Positions 58,877 through 64,000 of a stretch of DNA of 64,000 nt are shown here, in pieces. The position numbers were made by a program, and so were the translations under genes. Under the pieces are notes generated by a model, which saw nothing but the letters and a program-made list of their open reading frames with translations, was not told the origin of the DNA and searched no databases. This DNA comes from PCRC01 sp017848435 (lineage in GTDB: Bacteria > Pseudomonadota > Gammaproteobacteria > Burkholderiales > Burkholderiaceae_C), in the NCBI GenBank assembly GCA_965284315.1, contig OZ260072.1:3167495-3231494 (forward strand). Reading direction: 5' to 3'. Position 1 is the stretch's first letter. Every line of letters starts with the position of its first letter.

Positions 58877-59854
58877 TTACAGAACCGCGTCGCGGGAAAT
58901 GCCGTGGTGGGCCAGGTAGCGTTTGAGCTTGAGCAGCGCCTCGTTCTGGATCTGCCGCACCCGTTCGCGGGTCAGCCCCAGGCGTTCACTCAGGACTTCC
59001 AGCGTCTCCGGCTCGTGCTGGTGCAGGCCGAAACGGCCTTCCAGGATCTGCTGTTCGCGGTCTGACAAGGTGTCCATCCACAGCGCCAGCAGGCGTTCGA
59101 CTTCGTGCGACTGGGTCACATCGGTCGGGTCCTGGGTGACAGCGTCGGCCACGGTGTCGATCAGGGTGTGGTCACCGTCGGTCTTGTCGAGCGCGGCGTC
59201 GAGCGAACGGGGGTTCTCCGCCAGGGCCAGCAACTCGGTCACGTCCTGCACGTCACGGCCGAGCAATGCGGCAATGTCTTCGTTGCGCACGCCGGTGGTG
59301 TCCAGCGCAGTACGCCGCTCGAGGTAGGCCGGGTCAGACTCCAGCAGGTGGCGCGCGCGCAGCACCTTCTTGACTTCGCGCATCACATGCACCGGCAACC
59401 TGATCACGCGGCCCTGGTTGGTCACTGCCCGCTCCACCGCCTGGCGGATCCACCAGGTAGCGTAGGTGGAGAAACGGAAGCCACGCTCGGGTTCGAACTT
59501 GTCGATGGCGTGCATCAGGCCCAGATTGCCTTCTTCGATCAGGTCCGACAGCGGCACCCCACGGCCCAGGTAGTGTTTGGCGATGCTAACCACCAGCCGC
59601 AGGTTGTGTTCGATCATGGCCTGCCGGGCGGCAAAGTCGCCGGCGCGGGCACGGGTGGCGGTGTCGAATTCTTCTTCCGGGGTGAACAGCGTGGTGCGGC
59701 GCACGTCACGCAGATAAAGCGTCAGCGCGTCGCTGGACTCACCGGCCAACTCGGCGACGGGCAGGTCCATGGGTGTCCCCCCCCCCACGCGCGGCGCACT
59801 GGCGGGCAACGCTTCTGGCGCAATGTCAACTCCCGGAAGGTTGCGCCGCGGCAT
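58877..59854 (-). CDS. rpoS: Stationary-phase sigma factor RpoS
   Basis: A 325-residue sigma-70-family factor. Region 2 (NLRLVVSIAKHYLGRGVPLS ... FSTYATWWIRQAVERAV) and region 4 (LGLTRERVRQIQNEALLKLK) are intact. The gene lies in the classic surE-pcm-nlpD-rpoS order. A run of ten G (C on the plus strand, 59777-59786) falls at codons 23-26, just before an internal ATG (59770) that could be the true or alternative start. Confidence 0.93.
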   Translation of the reverse strand: MPRRNLPGVDIAPEALPASAPRVGGGTPMDLPVAELAGESSDALTLYLRDVRRTTLFTPEEEFDTATRARAGDFAARQAMIEHNLRLVVSIAKHYLGRGVPLSDLIEEGNLGLMHAIDKFEPERGFRFSTYATWWIRQAVERAVTNQGRVIRLPVHVMREVKKVLRARHLLESDPAYLERRTALDTTGVRNEDIAALLGRDVQDVTELLALAENPRSLDAALDKTDGDHTLIDTVADAVTQDPTDVTQSHEVERLLALWMDTLSDREQQILEGRFGLHQHEPETLEVLSERLGLTRERVRQIQNEALLKLKRYLAHHGISRDAVL

Positions 59855-59856
59855 CG

Positions 59857-60726
59857 TCAGCGGCCTGGGAGGTACTTGGCAGGGTCCACCGGCTTGCCCT
59901 GCCGGCGCACCTCGAAGTGCAGCTTCACCCGGTCGGCGTCGCTGTTGCCCATCTCGGCAATCTTCTGGCCGCGGCGCACGTTCTGGTCTTCCTTCACCAG
60001 CAGCAGCTGGTTGTGCGCATAGGCGGTGAGGTAGGTGTTGTTGTGCTTCAGGATGATGAGGTTGCCGTAGCCACGCAAGCCTGCGCCGGCATAGACCACC
60101 CGGCCATCGGCTGCGGCCAGCACCGGGTCACCGGCGCTGCCAGCGAAGTCCAGCCCTTTGTTCTTGGCCTCGTCAAACCCGGCGATCACGTTGCCAGTGG
60201 CCGGCCACATCCAGGCCACCTCTTCGTCGCTGGCCGGTGGCGGCTGCGTGCTGTCAGTGGTGGCGATGTTGGGCACAGACGCCGCACCCACCGGGGGCAG
60301 CGGTGTGGGCACCGGAGAACTCAGCACAGTGGGCGGCGTGACGGGCTTGGTCTGCGCCACAGGCACTTCCGAGGGCGGGGCCACGACGCGCAAGACCTGG
60401 CCGACTTCCAGCACGTTGGGATTGGCCAGACCGCTCCAGCGGGCGATGTCGGCCGGGCGCTGCCCGACCTCAAAACCAATGCGGTTCAGCGTGTCGCCGG
60501 GCTTGACGGTGTAGAAGCCGGGTTTGCCGGCGTTCTCGGCGTCGGGCGCCATCGCGGGCGTGTCGTTGGACGGCCGGACGATGGGCCGCGGCTTGTTGCC
60601 GGTGCGGTCTTCGACCGGCGCCCGGTTGGGCGCGCGGTTGAACGAGCAGGCGGAGAGCAGCACGGCCATCAGTGCCACCACCACGACTGTAGAGTTACGA
60701 AACGCCACGCGATACCTCCGGGTCAT
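59857..60726 (-). CDS. nlpD: Murein hydrolase activator NlpD
   Basis: A 289-residue lipoprotein (lipobox LLSAC). It has a LysM domain (YTVKPGDTLNRIGFEVGQRP) and a C-terminal M23 (LytM) domain. The M23 zinc site is degenerate: NKGLDFAG replaces the HxGxDF ligand motif, so it is an amidase activator rather than an enzyme. ATG 60726 overlaps pcm. The usual neighbour of rpoS. Confidence 0.92.
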   Translation of the reverse strand: MTRRYRVAFRNSTVVVVALMAVLLSACSFNRAPNRAPVEDRTGNKPRPIVRPSNDTPAMAPDAENAGKPGFYTVKPGDTLNRIGFEVGQRPADIARWSGLANPNVLEVGQVLRVVAPPSEVPVAQTKPVTPPTVLSSPVPTPLPPVGAASVPNIATTDSTQPPPASDEEVAWMWPATGNVIAGFDEAKNKGLDFAGSAGDPVLAAADGRVVYAGAGLRGYGNLIILKHNNTYLTAYAHNQLLLVKEDQNVRRGQKIAEMGNSDADRVKLHFEVRRQGKPVDPAKYLPGR

Positions 60727-61529
60727 GCAACACCCGATTTTAGGGGCACAAAGAGGACGGGCTCGAGGAAGCGCTGAACGATGCCTGTGGGCGTCTTGTC
60801 CACCACCGTCAGCGCCTGTGCACCATTGGGCTGGCACACCGGTGCCACCAGGCGCCCGCCGGGCGCGAGCTGGTCGATCCAGGTCGTTGGCAAGGCCTCG
60901 CCACCGGCGGCGGCAATGATGGCCGCGTACGGCGCGCCCTTGGGGTAACCGGCCATGCCATCGCCCAGCAACAGGTGCAGGTTGGCCAGCCGGAGCGGGC
61001 GCAGGTTTTCGCGGGCTTTCTCATGCAGGCCGCGCAGGCGCTCCATGCTGTAGACCTCGCCTGCCAGTGCGCTCAACACGGCGGCCTGGTAACCACAACC
61101 GGTACCAATCTCCAGCACCCGGCCGAGCGGCTGCCCGGAACCCACCCAGGGCTCGCGCAGCAGTTCCAGCATGCGCGCCACCACGCCAGGCTTGGAGATG
61201 GTTTGCCCAAGCCCGATGGGCAGACTGGTGTCTTCGTACGCCTGGTTGGCGAGCGCTGAGTCGACGAAGCGGTGGCGCTCGACACGGCCCATGGCGGCCA
61301 GCACCTGAGGGTCGGACACGCCTTGCCGGGCCAGCAGCGCGACCATGCGCTCGCGCACCCGGGCCGAATCCATGCCCCAACCGGCTGTCAAAACGGGTGA
61401 CACCTCATTTTTTAAACCAATTACCGCTTTGGCCTTAGTGAAACCTGGCGATACAGCTCCTTTTTCAGGAGCACGCTTGACCCACGCAGGCAGCGTTTCC
61501 TGCGCCGGGAAACGGGGGCGTTGCGTCAT
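60723..61529 (-). CDS. pcm: Protein-L-isoaspartate O-methyltransferase
   Basis: A 268-residue enzyme that repairs isoaspartyl damage. SAM motif VLEIGTGCGYQAAVLSALAG and the N-terminal FVDSALANQAYEDTSLPIGL with GQTISKPGVVARML are typical. It is about 50 residues longer than usual at the N-terminus. That extension includes a low-complexity segment (SPGFTKAKAVIGLKNEV) encoded by an AT-rich insert at 61404-61470. Confidence 0.9.
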   Translation of the reverse strand: MTQRPRFPAQETLPAWVKRAPEKGAVSPGFTKAKAVIGLKNEVSPVLTAGWGMDSARVRERMVALLARQGVSDPQVLAAMGRVERHRFVDSALANQAYEDTSLPIGLGQTISKPGVVARMLELLREPWVGSGQPLGRVLEIGTGCGYQAAVLSALAGEVYSMERLRGLHEKARENLRPLRLANLHLLLGDGMAGYPKGAPYAAIIAAAGGEALPTTWIDQLAPGGRLVAPVCQPNGAQALTVVDKTPTGIVQRFLEPVLFVPLKSGVA

Positions 61530-62302
61530 GCGCCCGACCCGTTCAGCGCGGCGGCGGTCTGCGCCCAGTAGCGCAGATGGTCGTGGTCGGTCAGGTCCAC
61601 CTGCAGCGGTGTCAACGAGACATGGCCCTGGAAGGTGGCGTGGAAGTCGGTGCCCTCGGCGTCGTCCTTGGCGGCGCCGGCAGCACCAATCCAGTACATG
61701 GTTTCACCCCTTGGGCTGGTTTGGGTGATGACCGGTTCGGCCAGGTGCCGGCGGCCCAGGCGGCACACCTTCATCGGCTTGATGTCTGCCAGCGGGCGGT
61801 TGGGGATGTTGACGTTCAGCAGCCAGGGACGTCCGTCGTTCTGGCCATGCAGGCCGTGCTGGCCCATTTGCTGGACCAGCTCGCGCGCCTTGGCGGCGGC
61901 GGCGTCCAGGTGGTGCCAGCCTTTCTCGGTCTGGGAAAACGCAATCGCCGGCACGCCAAACAGGTAACCCTCCATCGCCGCGCCAACAGTGCCGGAGTAG
62001 ATGGTGTCGTCGCCCATGTTGGCGCCGTTGTTGATGCCACTCACCACCAGGTCAGGCCGGTAGCCGAGCAGGCCAGTCAGGGCGATGTGCACACAGTCGG
62101 CCGGGGTGCCGTTGACGTAGCGAAAGCCGTTGGCCGCGCGGTGCACGTACAGCGGCGAGTGCAGCGTCAGCGCATTCGATTTGGCGCTGTTGTTGTGTTC
62201 TGGTGCGATCACCTCCACCTCGCCCAGGTCTTTCAACGCCTCGTAGAGCGCCACAATGCCCGGCGCCTGGAAGCCGTCGTCGTTGGAAATGAGAATTTTC
62301 AT
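61526..62302 (-). CDS. surE: 5'/3'-nucleotidase SurE
   Basis: A 258-residue phosphatase beginning MKILISNDDGFQAPGI, which carries the metal-binding Asp pair. VVSGINNGANMGDDTIYSGT and the NVNIPN motif are complete. The start at 62302 is the family start; the longer frame runs across the opposite-strand gene. It overlaps pcm by ATGA. Confidence 0.94.
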   Translation of the reverse strand: MKILISNDDGFQAPGIVALYEALKDLGEVEVIAPEHNNSAKSNALTLHSPLYVHRAANGFRYVNGTPADCVHIALTGLLGYRPDLVVSGINNGANMGDDTIYSGTVGAAMEGYLFGVPAIAFSQTEKGWHHLDAAAAKARELVQQMGQHGLHGQNDGRPWLLNVNIPNRPLADIKPMKVCRLGRRHLAEPVITQTSPRGETMYWIGAAGAAKDDAEGTDFHATFQGHVSLTPLQVDLTDHDHLRYWAQTAAALNGSGA

Positions 62303-62407
62303 GGGATCGGGGAAGTTGCGAAGGATTGTAGGTCGCTGCTGGGACAGGCCCGGTGGCAAACGCCCTTCTATGATCGCCCTTTTTGGCTTCAGACGAGTGG
62401 AGACTTC

Positions 62408-63382
62408 ATGCACGCATGGCTTTGTGAAACCCCGACCGGTGTGGACGCGCTGACCTGGAAAGAGTTGCCCACGCCGCAGCCCGGCCCGGGTGAGGTGCTG
62501 GTCGAAATCAAGGCCGCCAGCCTGAACTTCCCCGACCTGTTGATCGTGCAGAACAAGTACCAGATGAAGCCCGCCCTGCCCTTTGTGCCGGGTTCGGAAT
62601 ACGCTGGCGTGGTGCAGGCGGTGGGCGACGGTGTGGCCCACCTGCAGGTGGGCCAGGCAGTGGCCTGCATGCCGGGCACGGGGGGCTTTGGCACCCACGC
62701 CATTGCCCCGGCGGCGCTGTGCATGCCGTTGCCCGCGGGCTTTCCCATGGTCGACGCGGCAGCCTTCATTTTGGTCTATGGCACCTCCCACCACGCGCTG
62801 ATCGACCGGGCCCAACTCAAGGCTGCCGAAACGGTGCTGGTACTGGGTGCTGCTGGTGGCGTGGGCACCTCGGCGATCCAGATTGCCAAGGCGGTGGGCG
62901 CGCGGGTGATTGCGGCCGCATCGACCGACGAGAAGTGCGCGCTGTGCCGCGCCATTGGTGCGGACGCGACCATCAACTACACCACCGAGAACCTCCGCGA
63001 GGCCATCAAGGCGGCCACCAACGGCAAAGGCCCGGACGTGATTTACGACCCGGTCGGTGGCGACTTTGCCGAACCCGCCTTCCGCTCGATTGCCTGGCGT
63101 GGCCGCTACCTGGTGGTGGGTTTTGCTTCGGGCCCGATTCCAGCGCTGCCACTGAACCTGATGCTGCTCAAGGGCGCGTCCCTGGTCGGCGTGTTCTGGG
63201 GCGACTTTGCCAAGCGCGAGGCCAAGGCCAACAGCGCGGCGCTGGCCGAACTGGCGCAGTGGTACGCCCAAGGCAAGGTCAAACCGGTGATCGACAGCAC
63301 GGTGCCGATGACCGACCTGAAAGCCGCGTACGCCCACATGGGCTCACGCGGCGTCAAGGGCAAGCTGGTGATGGTGAACTAG
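62408..63382 (+). CDS. NADPH:quinone oxidoreductase, zinc-alcohol-dehydrogenase family
   Basis: A 324-residue MDR-family protein without the zinc Cys cluster. GroES-like N-terminus (AASLNFPDLLIVQNKYQ, PFVPGSEYAGVV) and NADPH motif VLVLGAAGGVGTSAIQIAKA are present. QOR-type enzymes reduce quinones or enones. It is divergent from surE and convergent with the crotonase gene, sharing the palindromic stop CTAG. Confidence 0.9.
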   Translation: MHAWLCETPTGVDALTWKELPTPQPGPGEVLVEIKAASLNFPDLLIVQNKYQMKPALPFVPGSEYAGVVQAVGDGVAHLQVGQAVACMPGTGGFGTHAIAPAALCMPLPAGFPMVDAAAFILVYGTSHHALIDRAQLKAAETVLVLGAAGGVGTSAIQIAKAVGARVIAAASTDEKCALCRAIGADATINYTTENLREAIKAATNGKGPDVIYDPVGGDFAEPAFRSIAWRGRYLVVGFASGPIPALPLNLMLLKGASLVGVFWGDFAKREAKANSAALAELAQWYAQGKVKPVIDSTVPMTDLKAAYAHMGSRGVKGKLVMVN

Positions 63383-64000
63383 AGTTTTGATTTGGCAGCG
63401 GCGAGCTGGGCCTCCAGCTCGGCCACCAGCGCCCTCGCCTCGTCGCCCTGCGGAATCGGCTTGCCGCTGTCGCGCCACTGCACCGCCGCCTTGAAACCCT
63501 CGGCCTGCGCATAGCGGCGGAACCACATGCCTTCCGGGTTGTGGCGGGTGATGCCGTCGAAGATGGTGGCAAACATCTGGCTTTGCTCCAGGCCCATCGA
63601 ATGCCAGACCTGGTTCACCACCAGCTTGTGCATCGTGAGGTGCGACTTGGGCACGCCGGCAATGCGCTCGGCGAGCTTTTGGGTGGCAGCGTCCAGTTCA
63701 GCGGCAGGCACCGCCATGTTGGCCAGGCCCCAGTCGGCCGCCTTTTTGCCGTCGATGGTGTCGCCGGTGAACATCATCTGCTTGGCACGGATGGCGCCGA
63801 GCCGGTAGGTCCACATGGCGGTGGTCGGACAGCCCCAGACGCGGGTGGGCATGTAGCCAATGCGGGCATCGTCGGCCATCACCAGCAGGTCACAGCACAG
63901 CGCAATGTCGCTGCCACCCGCCACCGCATAGCCGTGCACCTTGGCGATGGTCGGCTTGCTGCAGCGCCACAGCGACATGAAGTCTTCGGTGTGGCCTTTC
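63379..64000 (-). CDS. Enoyl-CoA hydratase/isomerase (crotonase) family protein, 5' end beyond window
   Basis: The frame is open to the window edge (KGHTEDFMSLWRCSKPTIAK ...), so the start lies past 64000. The crotonase oxyanion region HGYAVAGGSDIALCCDLLVM and RIGYMPTRVWGCPTTAMWTY are visible. The C-terminal part contains TMHKLVVNQVWHSMG and a region after TRHNPEGMWFRRYAQ. Substrate unknown. Confidence 0.88.
   Translation of the reverse strand, partial: KGHTEDFMSLWRCSKPTIAKVHGYAVAGGSDIALCCDLLVMADDARIGYMPTRVWGCPTTAMWTYRLGAIRAKQMMFTGDTIDGKKAADWGLANMAVPAAELDAATQKLAERIAGVPKSHLTMHKLVVNQVWHSMGLEQSQMFATIFDGITRHNPEGMWFRRYAQAEGFKAAVQWRDSGKPIPQGDEARALVAELEAQLAAAKSKL

Noticed and set aside
62303..63337. 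Upstream part of the long frame ending in surE
   Set aside because: The extension to 63337 is antisense to the quinone oxidoreductase gene; SurE homologues begin at MKILISNDDG (62302).
1..64000. tRNA, rRNA or CRISPR features
   Set aside because: No tRNA-like cloverleaf, rRNA sequence or regular short repeat array was noticed in the parts read by eye. This is a weak negative because no scan could be run.

Overview
The window is chromosomal DNA from a high-GC betaproteobacterium. The surE-pcm-nlpD-rpoS order, the bfd-tonB-exbB-exbD-hemP iron cluster and the protein style point to Burkholderiales, most likely Comamonadaceae. The genus cannot be fixed from the sequence alone.

The main result is that positions 7758-56363 form one 48,606-bp Tn7-like transposon. 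It has split a BAX inhibitor-1/YccA-family gene: codons 1-184 lie at 7206-7757 and the last 49 codons at 56369-56518. The insertion is flanked by a perfect 5-bp duplication, TCTTC (7753-7757 and 56364-56368). The element begins TGT and ends ACA. Both ends carry copies of a roughly 19-bp repeat expected to bind the TnsB transposase. The left end encodes TnsA-like, TnsB-like, TnsC-like and TniQ proteins (7880-12351). The gene closest to the right end (54577-56268, minus strand) looks like TnsE.

Host DNA left of the element (1-7205) is an iron/haem region: catecholate-type TonB receptor, PiuC-type hydroxylase, an FMN alpha-hydroxy-acid oxidase, Bfd, TonB/ExbB/ExbD, HemP behind a textbook Fur box, and a GlcG/HbpS-like protein. 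Host DNA on the right (56369-64000) holds rlmD, a 3'-5' exonuclease, rpoS, nlpD, pcm, surE, a quinone oxidoreductase and a partial crotonase.

The cargo is mostly metal resistance, in blocks. In order they are: a YafQ/DinJ toxin-antitoxin pair; a Cd/Pb/Zn block (cadR/pbrR, P-type ATPase, lspA/pbrC, czcI-like, czcC, czcB, czcA); a first two-component system with a divergent small secreted protein; a small MbcA-like/nucleotidyltransferase pair with yjzC and yegP homologues; cusCBA for Cu/Ag; merR-ynfA and merT-merP-GDCCVxC without merA; a hydrolase; a second, near-duplicate two-component system with its own small secreted protein; and a periplasmic copper block (TorF-type porin, CusF, DUF411, cupredoxin, multicopper oxidase, TolC).

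The last cargo block (47395-54552) looks like a defence or conflict island. An ABC-three-component system (nuclease-like C-terminal component, small middle component, DUF2326 ATPase) is preceded in its operon by an unrecognised protein with a W-G-x-G core. Divergent to it run HTH, ImmA/IrrE-metallopeptidase and PIN-like genes. A second W-G-x-G protein sits behind a BpsA-like NPPW methyltransferase directly downstream of the TnsE-like gene. This island is the best candidate for an undescribed system. Several cargo promoters also place the -10 box exactly 6 nt before the start codon, which predicts leaderless mRNAs.
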